This document shows, one piece after another, positions 9,909 to 20,058 of a stretch of DNA of 64,000 bases. This DNA comes from Anaerocolumna sp. AGMB13020. Its GTDB lineage: Bacteria; Bacillota; Clostridia; Lachnospirales; Lachnospiraceae. Under the pieces are notes generated by a model. It did not search any database. It saw nothing but the letters and a program-made list of their open reading frames with translations, and had not been told where the DNA came from. A program made the position numbers and the translations under genes. The DNA is taken from contig NZ_CP136910.1 of the NCBI RefSeq assembly GCF_033100115.1, positions 1,426,001 to 1,490,000 of the forward strand. The letters are read 5' to 3'. The stretch's first letter is position 1. Each line of letters opens with the position of its first letter.

Positions 9909-11063
9909 ATGAAAGTAATAAAAAAAGTGATTTGTTTTGCAATAAGTCTATCTTTGGTACTTGGAGCTTTTATATGTGGTCCAAGCAATACTGTCAGTGC
10001 AAAGGAATCATCCACAAAAAAGGTATTAATGGTAATTGCACCAAAGGATTTTGAAGACTGTGAAGTTGTTGAACCCATGGCTATCTTAAAGGCTAACGGT
10101 GCAAAAGTCACAATAGCCAGCATAACAACTGATACAGCGATTGGTCTTAATGGATTTAAAATAACACCAGATATCAAAATCAGTAATGCAAAAGTTGATG
10201 AATACGATGCCATCGTTTTACCAGGAGGAACAGGCGTTATAAGTAGTTTATGGGATAACGAAGAACTGAGAACACTGCTTCAGCAGTTTAATTCTCAAAA
10301 CAAAATAGTAGCGGCTATGTGTGCAGCTCCCCCAGCTCTCGCGAAGGCCGGAATATTGAAAGGTAAAACAGTTACCATGTTTCCTTGGGAAGATGGAATA
10401 AAGGAACTTACCACAAGAGATGCCATATATGTTAATGAAGAGACTGTTACCGATGGAAATATTGTAACAGGCAAGAATCCAGCTGCCTCCAAAAGCTTTG
10501 GACTTGCTATCTGCAATGCTTTAAAAATCAGAAAATTCCCTAAAAACGTGCTTATGGTAGTAGCCCCTAAGGATTTTGAGGATGTAGAGTTCTTTATTCC
10601 CAAAACCTTACTTGAGATAAACGGAGCTAATATAACGGTAGCAAGCACTACATCAAAAGCGCTTGGGTTAAATGGATCAACCTATACCACTGATATTATG
10701 ATATCCAATGCAAAAGCAAAGGACTATGATGCAATCGTTATCGTTGGCGGCACGGGAGTAATCAGTAGTCTGTGGGATGACAAAGATCTCCGGAAGCTAG
10801 TAAAGGATGCCAATAAGGAGAAAAAGATTATAGCTGCAATCTGCGCGGCACCGCCAGTTTTGGCAAGAGCCGGTATCCTCAAGGATAAAAAAGCAACCAT
10901 GTTCCCCTGGAGTGATGGTATTAAGGAATTAACTAACAATGGTGTTAAATATATTGACAAAGAGGTAGTTGTATCAGGTAATATTATTACAGGAAAAAAT
11001 CCAGATGCCTCCGTAGCTTTCGGATTAAAGCTATGTGAAGAGCTAAAAATACTTGGCAAATAA
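9909..11063 (+). CDS. Secreted tandem DJ-1/PfpI-domain protein
   Basis: A 384-residue protein with AGGAGG upstream. Residues 1-33 are a signal peptide ending near TVSAKE. Two DJ-1/PfpI domains follow, at about 36-205 and 208-382. Each has KVLMVxAPKDFED, a DAIVxxGGTGVISSLW segment and the nucleophile elbow AAxCAAPPxLAxAGIL with the reactive-site Cys. The halves are very similar to each other, so they arose by internal duplication. DJ-1 relatives include glyoxalases, deglycases, amidases and chaperones, and are nearly always cytosolic; export is unusual. The AraC gene that follows may control it. Confidence 0.85.
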   Translation: MKVIKKVICFAISLSLVLGAFICGPSNTVSAKESSTKKVLMVIAPKDFEDCEVVEPMAILKANGAKVTIASITTDTAIGLNGFKITPDIKISNAKVDEYDAIVLPGGTGVISSLWDNEELRTLLQQFNSQNKIVAAMCAAPPALAKAGILKGKTVTMFPWEDGIKELTTRDAIYVNEETVTDGNIVTGKNPAASKSFGLAICNALKIRKFPKNVLMVVAPKDFEDVEFFIPKTLLEINGANITVASTTSKALGLNGSTYTTDIMISNAKAKDYDAIVIVGGTGVISSLWDDKDLRKLVKDANKEKKIIAAICAAPPVLARAGILKDKKATMFPWSDGIKELTNNGVKYIDKEVVVSGNIITGKNPDASVAFGLKLCEELKILGK

Positions 11064-11082
11064 TAGAAAATGTTATTTTTTT

Positions 11083-11124
11083 CCCCTGAGCAGTGATATA
11101 ATGAAAGATATCATTGCTCAGGGG
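11083..11124 (+). promoter_or_regulatory. 17-bp-arm palindrome covering the ribosome site of the AraC gene
   Basis: CCCCTGAGCAGTGATAT at 11083-11099 pairs with 11108-11124 with a single mismatch around an 8-base loop. The 3' arm contains CAGGGG, and the ribosome site AGGGGG begins at 11120, seven to eight bases before the ATG at 11132. No T-run follows on either strand, so it is not a normal terminator. It could be an operator for the downstream regulator or an RNA hairpin hiding the ribosome site. Confidence 0.6.
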
Positions 11125-11131
11125 GTGTCGT

Positions 11132-12043
11132 ATGAGTACATACTTTACAGAGGGTAGGGAATTTTATCCGGGCTATCAGTTTCCTATCTACCATACAACT
11201 GAAAATTGCTTCTCAGATGGTACAAATGAACGAGATCATTATAAAATGATATTTGTTATCACTGGTACCGGAATACTTACTCTTAATAACCGTAAGCAAA
11301 TCATCGTAGCTCCGTCTGCTCTTTGCCTGAATGAGACAGATATATTTTCCTTGGAATCAGAAGTATCTCTTCAGTGTACAGCCGTCCTCTTTCATCCACA
11401 AATTATCAATCAACATTTTAATTTTCCTATACTTAAAGCATCTAATAATCAGCTGTCTGTAAATGAAATACAAGATCTATACTGGTTAAACCCGTTTTTA
11501 AGTAAAACAAATGATTTTATGGGCCTGATACATCTTGGTCCGAGCAATGCACACAGAATCAGTAACATTCTTGACAATATAAAGGATGCCCTGGATATTC
11601 AAAAGGATAATGATTGGCCCTGCAGGAGCAGAACCTATCTAATAGAAATGCTCTTTTTGCTATCAAGATTACTTATTATTGATGAAACCCTTGAAAGCGT
11701 AAAGCTTGATAAAGATCCTGGTGAAATCAAAGAGATAATACTGTATTTTTACACAAATTATATGAACAAAATAACCATACAGGAGCTTACCGGTAAATTT
11801 CATATCAACAGAACCTCGTTAACAGAAAGATTTCGTGAGATTACAGGTTATCCTGTAATGGAGTATCTTATTAGACTAAGACTGTATTTAGCGTCTAAGA
11901 TGCTAAAAGAAACTCTATTACCTGTTTCTGAGATTATTGAGAGGGTTGGCTTTTCTGATTTAACCCACTTTGGAAGAATGTTCAAAAAGAACTTTGGTTA
12001 TTCTCCTTCTGAGTATAGAACTATATATTGCACCATGCTTTAA
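11132..12043 (+). CDS. AraC-family transcriptional regulator
   Basis: A 303-residue protein. The start is the ATG at 11132; an upstream TTG in frame lies inside the palindrome and has no ribosome site. An N-terminal effector-binding region is followed by the two-HTH domain at about 205-300 (ITIQELTGKFHINRTSLTERF, then VGFSDLTHFGRMFKKNFGYSP). It follows the secreted DJ-1 protein in the same direction, about 70 bp downstream. The palindrome over its ribosome site suggests feedback or translational control. Confidence 0.88.
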   Translation: MSTYFTEGREFYPGYQFPIYHTTENCFSDGTNERDHYKMIFVITGTGILTLNNRKQIIVAPSALCLNETDIFSLESEVSLQCTAVLFHPQIINQHFNFPILKASNNQLSVNEIQDLYWLNPFLSKTNDFMGLIHLGPSNAHRISNILDNIKDALDIQKDNDWPCRSRTYLIEMLFLLSRLLIIDETLESVKLDKDPGEIKEIILYFYTNYMNKITIQELTGKFHINRTSLTERFREITGYPVMEYLIRLRLYLASKMLKETLLPVSEIIERVGFSDLTHFGRMFKKNFGYSPSEYRTIYCTML

Positions 12044-12140
12044 AATATAAATGTCATTATCCCAAAAACAGCAATCTCCTAAATACTAAAATCAGTCTTG
12101 GTTCAACAAGCCTCCTTTTATTTCTGATAATTAAGTATTG

Positions 12141-13088
12141 CTATTTCAGCTGATTGAGCTTGTTTTCAGGCTCTTCGCCATTCTCTACACGTTTTATATT
12201 GTTCACAAAGAAATCATATCTTTTTTTATGGAATTTTAGCCCGTCAGGCATCCCTGCTGTATGTGGAGTAAGTATTACATTGCTCAGCTTCCGAAGTTCA
12301 CTATTGGTTGAAAGCGGTTCCGCTTCAAACACATCCAGGCATGCACCTGAAATATCTCCATTTTTTAAAGCATCTATTAAGTCTTTTTCATTGACAATGC
12401 CACCACGGGCGGTATTGATAAAAAGTGCAGTATTCTTCATCTTCCTGAATACTTCTTTATCGATTAGCTGCCTGGTTTCTGGATTCAGGGATGCATGTAC
12501 AGTTACTATATCTGATGTTCTTACAAGATAATCAAAATCCGTCAGCTTTACAAAATCCTCAGAATGTACAACAGCATTTCTAGCATATACCAGCACATTC
12601 ATATCAAAAACCCTGCAAAACTCAGCTACTTTTTTACCAATAGCACCGAAACCTATAATTCCAATGGTTTTACCTGTTAATTCACTTCCGGTATAATCTA
12701 ATTTACTTTCATCTATCTTGTTTTTCATGAAAGCATCAAGAAACGGTATATTTTTATAAAATGACAATATCAATGCCATTACGTGCTCGGCCACTGCCTT
12801 TGCATTGACTCCTGAAGCATTAGCAGCCCAAATGCCGAGTTGCGTGCAGGCATCGATATCTACATTATCGTATCCAGCACCCGTCTGGACTAATTTTAAA
12901 TTTTTTGCGATGGAAAGTAGCTTGTGATCCACTTTGATATGTTCAGGTATGATTACCTGGCAATCTTTCATATGCTGCAACATTTCTTCTCCAGGCGGAA
13001 CAATTACTACTTCCCAGTCATTCGGAAAATGTCTTGTAATAATTGATTTTGATATCTCGGTAAAATAACCGACTATAAGAATTTTCAT
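12141..13088 (-). CDS. D-isomer-specific 2-hydroxyacid dehydrogenase
   Basis: A 315-residue NAD(P)-dependent dehydrogenase. The ATG at 13088 follows AAGGTGG; an ATG six codons upstream overlaps that site and is rejected. The Rossmann motif GIIGFGAIGKKVAEF lies near residue 140. Catalytic Arg near 228 (TARGG), Glu in DVFEAEP and His near 276 (TPHTAG) are all present. The family reduces 2-keto acids or oxidises D-hydroxyacids such as 3-phosphoglycerate, glyoxylate or D-lactate. There is no C-terminal ACT domain, so it is unlikely to be a regulated SerA. The gene stands alone. Confidence 0.9.
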   Translation of the reverse strand: MKILIVGYFTEISKSIITRHFPNDWEVVIVPPGEEMLQHMKDCQVIIPEHIKVDHKLLSIAKNLKLVQTGAGYDNVDIDACTQLGIWAANASGVNAKAVAEHVMALILSFYKNIPFLDAFMKNKIDESKLDYTGSELTGKTIGIIGFGAIGKKVAEFCRVFDMNVLVYARNAVVHSEDFVKLTDFDYLVRTSDIVTVHASLNPETRQLIDKEVFRKMKNTALFINTARGGIVNEKDLIDALKNGDISGACLDVFEAEPLSTNSELRKLSNVILTPHTAGMPDGLKFHKKRYDFFVNNIKRVENGEEPENKLNQLK

Positions 13089-13347
13089 TAACAAACCACC
13101 TTTCATGTTCTATATCCTACTACGTCCTCACTTATTAGTAAATTAAATAACATCCTTTTACAAACGGTGAAGGATTGCTAAATTTTTAACTTCTTTCCAA
13201 GTATTTTTTCCAGGTTAATTATACCACAAAACATTATTCGTATCCATTAATAAGCCAATTTCAGTTATTTTATATTAAAAGAAAGTATCAACTTTTGCTC
13301 TATGGATTGCTTTCGGAAACAATCATTGAACGCCTCCATTATGATAT

Positions 13348-13381
13348 AAAAAAAGACTACAAAGCATTAAGCTTTATAGCC
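13348..13381 (-). terminator. Intrinsic terminator downstream of the methyltransferase gene
   Basis: On the minus strand GGCTATAAAG pairs with CTTTGTAGTC (two G-U pairs), then seven T. Between it and the methyltransferase stop, about 30 minus-strand codons (around 13381-13470) are open without a start and may be a remnant. Confidence 0.75.
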
Positions 13382-13472
13382 TTCCATAAATTATTTTTAT
13401 TCTGTAAACTTTAATTTCAAGTGGAACATCGGTATCTTCCGGCTTCACCTTTAAAAATGTTTCTTAATAGTG

Positions 13473-14237
13473 TTATGGTTTTCTAGCCAGATACATTGTT
13501 ATTTTATCATAAAGAGTTATCTTGTCACCAGCATCAAGAATAACTTTTCTTATACCCTCATAAAAATAGGTTTTGTCTGGTTCTTTGAGTGTTATATGAT
13601 CACAGTGTGTTCCAATGAGCGAAACATAGTCATCGGCATTATACTCTCTAGTTTTGAGGTATTCGCGGCGTTGGAGATTAACAAAGCCATACTTATCACG
13701 ACCATCATAATCCAGGCGGCACTTGTATTCCGTTTCTGGGTGAAAATACTTAGCATATACTTCCTGAATTTGAGAGAATAGCGGTTCATCGGTATATCCA
13801 CCGCCTGGCCGTATATCTGGCCGCATCATAAACATAGCAAAGGCTCCACCACTTTTTAATATATCATAGGCTTTAGGGTAACCTATTTTTTCCGGTATCC
13901 ATTGAAATGCTGCTGCCGAATATACGAGATCAAATTGTTCCCTTCCAAAAGGATATGTTTCAAAGTCAGCATTGACAATATGAAAATTTTCATAAGAATT
14001 GAATTTTTCTTTCATTATCTCACTAAAGGACTCCCCCAATTCGATTGCCTTATAAGAACACCCTGTTTTTAAGATAGGTTCGGTAGCTTGACCTGTCCCA
14101 GGTCCAATCTCAAGCACTTCACTACTTGAATCGAGCTTTGCGTATGTGATTAGGTCTGCAAAAAGTTCCTCACAATAACGAGGCCGCCATTTGTCAAATT
14201 GTTCTGGTACCTGCTCAAAAATAGTTCTAAAATCCAT
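13473..14237 (-). CDS. Class I SAM-dependent methyltransferase
   Basis: A 254-residue protein. The ATG at 14237 lies 5 bases after GGAGGTG and is preferred to an ATG 5 codons upstream. The SAM-binding motif I is VLEIGPGTGQATEPIL (about residues 48-63). FDLVYSAAAFQWI is motif IV, typical of the methyltransferase 11/25 group that includes trans-aconitate and ubiquinone-like methyltransferases. It probably modifies a small molecule in the cytosol. Neighbours give no pathway. Confidence 0.88.
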   Translation of the reverse strand: MDFRTIFEQVPEQFDKWRPRYCEELFADLITYAKLDSSSEVLEIGPGTGQATEPILKTGCSYKAIELGESFSEIMKEKFNSYENFHIVNADFETYPFGREQFDLVYSAAAFQWIPEKIGYPKAYDILKSGGAFAMFMMRPDIRPGGGYTDEPLFSQIQEVYAKYFHPETEYKCRLDYDGRDKYGFVNLQRREYLKTREYNADDYVSLIGTHCDHITLKEPDKTYFYEGIRKVILDAGDKITLYDKITMYLARKP

Positions 14238-14405
14238 AACACACCTCCACAAAATATATTAACGAAATAATAATAATGACCTGCTCATATTATTTTTATA
14301 TCGACTATGACTATATTAGATAATATCACTGCCATCCTTATTCATAACCTTGACCTCTCCTTACTCATTTTCATAAATTCCTCAAAACTTAATTATAACA
14401 AATAC

Positions 14406-15527
14406 TTACACCACCCGATTTCTCCCCTCTGCCTTTGCACGATACAGCGCTTTATCCGCCAGCTCCAGTAAACGAATACTTGTATCCGCATTTTCAGGTG
14501 TTATAGAAGCCACCCCCAATGAAACAGTTAGAATGTCCATATTATCGTCCCTGCCAAGATGAGGTATTTGCAATATTATAACCTGTGTTCTTATGTTCTC
14601 AGCAATCTTAAGAGCCTCGACTTTATCCGTTTTGGGTAATACAACAACAAATTCCTCTCCACCATAACGTCCAACAAAGGCAGACGTACTTAGCATGTAT
14701 TGGTTGATACACTGAGCTACCTCTCTAAGACAAACATCTCCCTTACTATGACCGTATGTATCGTTATATTGTTTGAAATAATCAATATCGATCATAATTA
14801 AGGATATCATCTCTTTCGAGAGCATCGCACTGTGCCACTCATGCTCTAATGTCTCACTAAAAGCCAATCGATTATTAATTCCCGTTCCAACATCTGTGTG
14901 AACATACTCTATTAGCTTTTGATTTGCCAGATTCAATTCTTCAACTAATTTTTTATTTTGAAATAATTGCAATCTTGCTTTATAGTTTAACAAAGAAAAA
15001 ATAAAAGCAAATACCATTGCAATAGTAGAATTTACGGTAATTTCCACTATAATAACATTATCATGTACCAAATAAGCGTTAATGAGTAAAAAAACAATAT
15101 GATTAACTCCAAATAAAATAATACTATATTTCGGTTTTAGATATGCGATTGTAGCAAGTCCCATGAGCGCAATGATATAAGGGGTATAATTGGGAGATAC
15201 TTGATAACCCTCAAAATTCGTATATTGTGCCCAAATCAAGCAAACTATCATAAAAAATATATGGACAGCTCCTATATATCTTTTATTCTTTTGAAAATGT
15301 AATAACGATAGACCTATCAAACCTATGAATATAAACAACAAATTTAAATACATTTGCTGATTAAAAAATATAAATTTCCAAGAAACATATAAACTCATCG
15401 GAATAATCAGTATAAGCAGTACGAATTGGCACCTCCGATTGTTTGAATATACAATTTCTTTGTCGATTTCTTCCTGGTATTCTTGCTTAATATGTCCTTT
15501 TAAAAATTCATTCAAAAAGTGTCTCAC
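14406..15527 (-). CDS. Membrane-bound diguanylate cyclase (GGDEF domain)
   Basis: A 373-residue protein. Residues about 30-195 form roughly six hydrophobic membrane segments. Residues about 210-370 are a GGDEF domain with the active GGEEF loop at 289-293 and upstream IDIDYFKQYNDTYGH (metal-binding Asp and the nucleotide-contact Asn/Asp). It should make cyclic di-GMP from two GTP. No RxxD product-inhibition site is seen just before GGEEF, so it may lack that feedback. The start is taken as a GTG at 15527, with AAGGG upstream; this is less sure than the rest. No cyclic di-GMP riboswitch or phosphodiesterase is seen nearby. Confidence 0.9.
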   Translation of the reverse strand: MRHFLNEFLKGHIKQEYQEEIDKEIVYSNNRRCQFVLLILIIPMSLYVSWKFIFFNQQMYLNLLFIFIGLIGLSLLHFQKNKRYIGAVHIFFMIVCLIWAQYTNFEGYQVSPNYTPYIIALMGLATIAYLKPKYSIILFGVNHIVFLLINAYLVHDNVIIVEITVNSTIAMVFAFIFSLLNYKARLQLFQNKKLVEELNLANQKLIEYVHTDVGTGINNRLAFSETLEHEWHSAMLSKEMISLIMIDIDYFKQYNDTYGHSKGDVCLREVAQCINQYMLSTSAFVGRYGGEEFVVVLPKTDKVEALKIAENIRTQVIILQIPHLGRDDNMDILTVSLGVASITPENADTSIRLLELADKALYRAKAEGRNRVV

Positions 15528-15549
15528 TTTTTAGCATCCCTTCTACTTA

Positions 15550-15633
15550 TCAAACCTCATAAATCTGAATATAATCATCATCGATTTTATCTATATCGCT
15601 TCCAACCTTTGTACCATAAAATAGCCTATCCAT
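15550..15633 (-). CDS. Candidate 27-residue small protein upstream of the diguanylate cyclase
   Basis: A short minus-strand frame, MDRLFYGTKVGSDIDKIDDD onward, with GAGGG about 7 bases before its ATG. It ends 22 bases before the GTG of the diguanylate cyclase gene and could be a leader peptide or a small cytosolic acidic protein. I do not recognise the sequence, and chance cannot be excluded at this length. Confidence 0.3.
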   Translation of the reverse strand: MDRLFYGTKVGSDIDKIDDDYIQIYEV

Positions 15634-15883
15634 TTCGTTACCCTCTAAATTGTATCTATTTAATAGAATAACATGTATGTTCATTTTATTGTGATACTGT
15701 TTTCTTCACTAGAATTCAATACATTTCTCATTGCTCATACTTCAATTATATACCACCCTATTTTACTAATCAAACATAAACACAAATTTCCAGAGCATAA
15801 CTCACCTTATACAAAAACAATCTTTCAATAACAGGTTATCATTCCTTTCTGCCTTCTTGACTCAAAAATTAGTTTTTACATCT

Positions 15884-15929
15884 AAAAAAAAGACCGCCCA
15901 TTCTCAATTAGCTTGAAAATAAACGGTCT
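15884..15929 (-). terminator. Strong intrinsic terminator (minus strand)
   Basis: AGACCG, nine wobble-tolerant pairs and a 9-base loop, then CGGTCT followed by eight T. It ends the transcript of the transglutaminase-like gene after a 3' untranslated region of about 130 bases that contains repeat copy A. Confidence 0.85.
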
Positions 15930-15949
15930 CACGGCATGTTCTTATTTTA

Positions 15950-15995
15950 GTGGAATATGAAACAAAGATGCTTTAGCCTGGTATCCCCTTAGCAC
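15950..15995. repeat. Dispersed repeat family, copy A (divergent)
   Basis: Shares AAAGATGCT and CTGGTATCCCCTTAGC with the copies near 32.6, 46.4, 48.0 and 49.6 kb. It lacks the GAGGAGATAAA part of copies D and E, so membership is less certain. It lies 3' of the transglutaminase-like gene, in the same orientation as the other copies. Confidence 0.4.
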
Positions 15996-16058
15996 AAATA
16001 TGGTGCTCATAGTTTGAACTTTTTTAATAGATGGCCATCAAGTAGTAAATTATTTTTA

Positions 16059-16769
16059 TCACTTCTTGGAATTATTTTCCCTTATTCCAGATACATTTCG
16101 GTTCATAAGTTTTCTGGCAATATTCTGAAAAATCCATTTCTTTAATGGTGAAAATTCCTGACGATGCTTTCGAAAGAATTCATCCGGTGAGTTAAATATA
16201 CCAAAATCCCGATTTATCCCTTCTTTTTGTATATAAGTATCATTTTTATTCCAGTCGATTTGTGGTTTTTTAAAATCATTGGTTGCTACACCATAACCAC
16301 AGAAGCTTCCATTGCATTCAGAAAACTTTTCCTGGAGTTTATTTAAATAAGGAACATCAAGTATGAACCCCTCAATATTCAACCATTTCTCTTCAAAAAA
16401 TATTTCCGCCCAGCTATGCACAATATTTTGAGGCGCCAAGCGATATATAATTCCTGTCATAGCACCCTTCTGGAGCATTTTATCAATCGTAAACCCATGA
16501 GTTCGGCATGGGATACCAACTGCTCTTAACAATGCCATAAATAAAGTACCTTTTGTATTACATTGACCATAACCATCTTCTAGAACTTCACTTGCTTTTA
16601 TGATATCATCAACATTATAGCCGAATTTTATTTCATCTCTGACAAAATTATATATCTCAAGTATTTTTTGAAACGCATCTTTATCCTTCCATTTCCTGTC
16701 CACCACTAACTGCTGTATTCCATTACTATTATAATCAAGCATAGGTGTTGCCTGTAGATACTCTTTCAT
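16059..16769 (-). CDS. Transglutaminase-like (papain-fold) domain protein
   Basis: A 236-residue protein with AAGGAGG before the ATG. Residues about 60-135 are a transglutaminase core: catalytic Cys near 70 in GYGQCNTKG and His near 118 in IVHSWAEIFFEEKWLNIEG. This is the bacterial single-domain form thought to act as a cysteine protease or amidase. No signal peptide is seen, so it is probably cytosolic. The C-terminal 60 residues are basic. It is followed by a 3' UTR and a strong terminator. Confidence 0.8.
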   Translation of the reverse strand: MKEYLQATPMLDYNSNGIQQLVVDRKWKDKDAFQKILEIYNFVRDEIKFGYNVDDIIKASEVLEDGYGQCNTKGTLFMALLRAVGIPCRTHGFTIDKMLQKGAMTGIIYRLAPQNIVHSWAEIFFEEKWLNIEGFILDVPYLNKLQEKFSECNGSFCGYGVATNDFKKPQIDWNKNDTYIQKEGINRDFGIFNSPDEFFRKHRQEFSPLKKWIFQNIARKLMNRNVSGIRENNSKK

Positions 16770-16816
16770 AATATGACCTCCTTGTTATATTTGATAATCA
16801 TATTATACCGAGATTT

Positions 16817-17575
16817 TTACAGGCTTACTTTCAAAAATCTGCTATCTGTGATAATATCCCTTGCTGACATTCCTGTGATTTTTTTATGAAAAGAAGCAAA
16901 ATGTGAGGAGGAATCGAATCCTGATGCTATTGCTGCCTGGGTTATATTTTCTCCATTAAATATCTTTTGGTATACTCTTTGCAGCTTGTGAAGAACTATA
17001 TAGCTTTTCAAGGAAATTCCGGTTTCTTTTTTGAATAGATGTGAGAGGCGGCTTTCTGATAAAGACATTTCTTTGGCAAGGTAGTTCACCAGGTGAAGTG
17101 CCTCCTCACAATCGCAAGCATCTATCCTCCTTAAGAGCAGCTCTATTCTTTGATCATATTTCACCGGCGGATATTTATCAAACGAACGAATAATGTTTTC
17201 TATCAGCATCGAATAGTTATGGCTTTCCCCATTATGGATTACATTTAACAGATATCTTTGAAGCTCGGCTGTTCTATCCTCAGGAATTATATAATAAGGG
17301 TTCTCATTTAGAAAGCAAATTCTTAAAGATCGTCCCAATTGGGTTGTTGGATCCACTAACATTGTAAAATGAACTGAGTTGCCGGAATAAAACTCATGTA
17401 TTGTATTCATATTAACAGCTATGGCTCTGCAACTTATTCTTTGTCCCTCAACGTTAATTAGAAGCTCTTCCTCGACACTGATAAATAGCTGTAGCAGCCA
17501 ATGCTTATGCAAATCTGCTTCAATGCAATTTGATATAGCGCCATAATGTTGTCCACACATAAAAATATCATTCAT
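16817..17575 (-). CDS. AraC-family transcriptional regulator
   Basis: A 252-residue protein. The ATG at 17575 lies 6 bases after AGGTG; upstream open codons lack a ribosome site. The N-terminus (about 1-130) is a short cupin-like sensor, with HKHWLLQLFISVEEELLINV as its metal or ligand pocket. The C-terminus has the AraC double HTH (MSLSESRLSHLFKKETGISLK and ASGFDSSSHFASFHKKITGMS). It is 60 bp from the end of the big flavoprotein gene and in the same direction, but its role there is unproven. Confidence 0.88.
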   Translation of the reverse strand: MNDIFMCGQHYGAISNCIEADLHKHWLLQLFISVEEELLINVEGQRISCRAIAVNMNTIHEFYSGNSVHFTMLVDPTTQLGRSLRICFLNENPYYIIPEDRTAELQRYLLNVIHNGESHNYSMLIENIIRSFDKYPPVKYDQRIELLLRRIDACDCEEALHLVNYLAKEMSLSESRLSHLFKKETGISLKSYIVLHKLQRVYQKIFNGENITQAAIASGFDSSSHFASFHKKITGMSARDIITDSRFLKVSL

Positions 17576-17634
17576 TTGCATCACCTTTGCTCTTATATTA
17601 TACATTATATTAAAAGTCAATACGTGGCTTAGCT

Positions 17635-20058
17635 TTATTTGAGCTTATCAACGGCAGTTTTACCTGCAATTCGTCCGAAGGTAAATATATCCGTTAAAGC
17701 ATTGCCACCCAGGCGATTACCTGCATGAATACCTCCTGCAACTTCTCCGGCTGCATAAAGATTCTTGATAGGCTTTCCGTTTTCATCTAATACGCAGGCA
17801 CTGGTATCTATTTTCAGGCCTCCCATGGTATGATGTACGGCTGGCTTTCTGGGTGTCGCATAGAAGGGTGCTTTCTCCACCTTTAAGCTAAAGGTATCCT
17901 TATGGAATTCAGGATCAAAGCCCTGCTCCACATAGGAATTATATTTCTCAACGGTAGCTTTAAGGATTGCAGGCTCCATACCGACTTTCATTGCCAACTC
18001 TTCTATGGTATCCGCTCTGAATAAGGTACCAGCCTCTACCTGCTGGTCTATTTTCTCCTGGCTCGTATTGGCTGCGGTTTTCTTTATCTCATCATCAGCA
18101 ATTAAGTAGAACAGACCTCCCTGATCAATGGCAGCTTTTGTTAACACATCTCTTCCGGAAAATTCATTGATAAATCGTTTTCCTTCTAGATTGACGATTA
18201 CGAAATTTTCAGGTGGTACCTGAAGTCCACTGAATAGCTCACCGGTCTCAGGATCAGCCACAGGCATCATCTGCGTAAATCCCATTCCAGTCAGTGCTGC
18301 TCCTACCGTTTTACCAAGCTGTATTCCATCACCTGTCATAGCATAGGAATTCGTTGTCCTTATATCATCATCAATGTGGCTCCAATAAGTGTTATATTCC
18401 TTCAGCATCTTTGTATTTGCGCCAAAGCCACCACTTGCAAGAATAACTGCCTTCGCGTGTACTGTTAGCTTCTGACCATTGACTCCTGTTGCTATTACTC
18501 CTTTTATTTCCCCGTTCTCTATGATAAATTCCTTTACAGGACTGTCCGTGATAATCTTTCCAGAGCATTCCTCTACATATTTACTAAGAGCAAGTATAAA
18601 TGCAGTACCATAGCTTTTCACAGGCTTATGACCTCGGCGCCAGAGAGCACCAACGGGCGCAAATACGATGCTCTTATCATACTCGACACCTATTTCCTCC
18701 AGCCAGTTTACACTCTCTAAGGCTCTGTCTGTCAGAATTTTTACCAGGTCGTACTGTCCGTATATGGTGTTGCCATTTAAGTCCGTTCTTTTTCCGCCAA
18801 AATATGTCTGTATTCTGTGAAGAAGCGGTGAGTCAAATAGATGCCCTTTTTGTGTTCCAAACTTATTCTGGTAGGCAGCAAAATCTTCCTTCAATGCTCG
18901 GAAATCCTCCAGATATTCTGCGTGGATCTCTCTTTCATCTGTACTTAATAGTGCTTCAAGAGTATGTCTTTCTCCCGGATTCTCTTCAAACCTCATCTGC
19001 CACTTCGGATCTGCTGCATTGACAGGACCGCCGGAACGTATGGTATTTCCACCCACTGCCGGGTATTTCTCAAGAACAATTGCACTGCAGCCATTCTGTA
19101 AAACAGTAGCCGCTGCACTTAGTCCAGCGCCTCCTCCGCCTACAACGACAACATCACAAGTATATTCTTCATCTTCCCGGATCCGGCTGCTGGCAGGCTT
19201 GGGCCGTCTCTTAAGGATATCCGGATTAACGCCTGCAAGCTTCACGGCTTTTGCCACACCGTCGATGACACCATGACTGGTTTCAGATGCCCCTGAGAGC
19301 GCATCCACATTTAAGGTCTGCCCTTCAAGGATTTTATCCGGTATTCTTACAAACACCACATCAGCAATTCCTTCTGTTTCTCCTTTGGTGTCTATCTTTA
19401 TGCTTTCGATTCGCTTTTCACTAAAGGATACTTTCATTGGAAGATTTCCGCTGTGTCCAATTGCATTTACCTCATATTCCCCAGGCTCAAAGGAAAACTC
19501 CTCTTCCTCATTCAGCTGATTAGAAATTTTAGCAAAACGCAGAAAGCGCAAAAAGCATATCTCCAGGAAATCTACCGTACCTTCATTGTTCAGATTACCG
19601 GCATCGTCAAAGGCAGTATTTGCTCTGCCAAGTAAAAACTCGTATCCCGGCATAACATTGGCATCCACACCTGGTGCATCGAGAATCTGACGAAGATGCA
19701 GCTGCGCACGAGAGGAACCCTGCGTTCCAAGAGAAGCACCTACTATCATGACCGGTTTGCCAGCCAGTGGATGGAGATCAAAGCTTAACCATTCAATCAA
19801 GCTTTTAAGTCCGGATGGTATTGAATGATTATATTCAGGAGTAGCCATAATAACACCATCACAGGCAGTAATCTTATCATTGAACCTCTGTATTACTTCG
19901 CCGTAGGACTGATTATCGGATTGATTAAACATCGGAACATCTTTAATCTCAAGGAGCTCTATTTCTGCTTTTGATTCAAAGTGTTTTTTCATAAACTGAA
20001 GGAGCTTACGATTATATGATTGTTTTGCATTCGTTCCAACAATAGCTATTAACTTCAT
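17635..20058 (-). CDS. Three-domain flavin reductase: FMN reductase + FMN-bind + FAD-binding (fumarate/urocanate reductase-like)
   Basis: An 807-residue cytosolic protein. Residues 1-185 are an NADPH-dependent FMN reductase domain like the upstream gene. Residues about 195-285 are an FMN-bind domain with [11 protein letters not shown], the motif whose Ser/Thr is flavinylated by ApbE. Residues about 300-807 are a flavocytochrome c-type FAD domain ([13 protein letters not shown] at 304-316). VHHTMGG (His 742-743) and GNRLGGNA (Arg 782) match the substrate-binding residues of fumarate-reductase flavoproteins. The usual His after that family's Q-x is Met (QMMP, 596-599), so the acceptor may not be fumarate. 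The predicted path is NAD(P)H to FMN to FAD to an unsaturated acid. The ATG overlaps the stop of the upstream gene. Confidence 0.9.
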   Translation of the reverse strand: MKLIAIVGTNAKQSYNRKLLQFMKKHFESKAEIELLEIKDVPMFNQSDNQSYGEVIQRFNDKITACDGVIMATPEYNHSIPSGLKSLIEWLSFDLHPLAGKPVMIVGASLGTQGSSRAQLHLRQILDAPGVDANVMPGYEFLLGRANTAFDDAGNLNNEGTVDFLEICFLRFLRFAKISNQLNEEEEFSFEPGEYEVNAIGHSGNLPMKVSFSEKRIESIKIDTKGETEGIADVVFVRIPDKILEGQTLNVDALSGASETSHGVIDGVAKAVKLAGVNPDILKRRPKPASSRIREDEEYTCDVVVVGGGGAGLSAAATVLQNGCSAIVLEKYPAVGGNTIRSGGPVNAADPKWQMRFEENPGERHTLEALLSTDEREIHAEYLEDFRALKEDFAAYQNKFGTQKGHLFDSPLLHRIQTYFGGKRTDLNGNTIYGQYDLVKILTDRALESVNWLEEIGVEYDKSIVFAPVGALWRRGHKPVKSYGTAFILALSKYVEECSGKIITDSPVKEFIIENGEIKGVIATGVNGQKLTVHAKAVILASGGFGANTKMLKEYNTYWSHIDDDIRTTNSYAMTGDGIQLGKTVGAALTGMGFTQMMPVADPETGELFSGLQVPPENFVIVNLEGKRFINEFSGRDVLTKAAIDQGGLFYLIADDEIKKTAANTSQEKIDQQVEAGTLFRADTIEELAMKVGMEPAILKATVEKYNSYVEQGFDPEFHKDTFSLKVEKAPFYATPRKPAVHHTMGGLKIDTSACVLDENGKPIKNLYAAGEVAGGIHAGNRLGGNALTDIFTFGRIAGKTAVDKLK

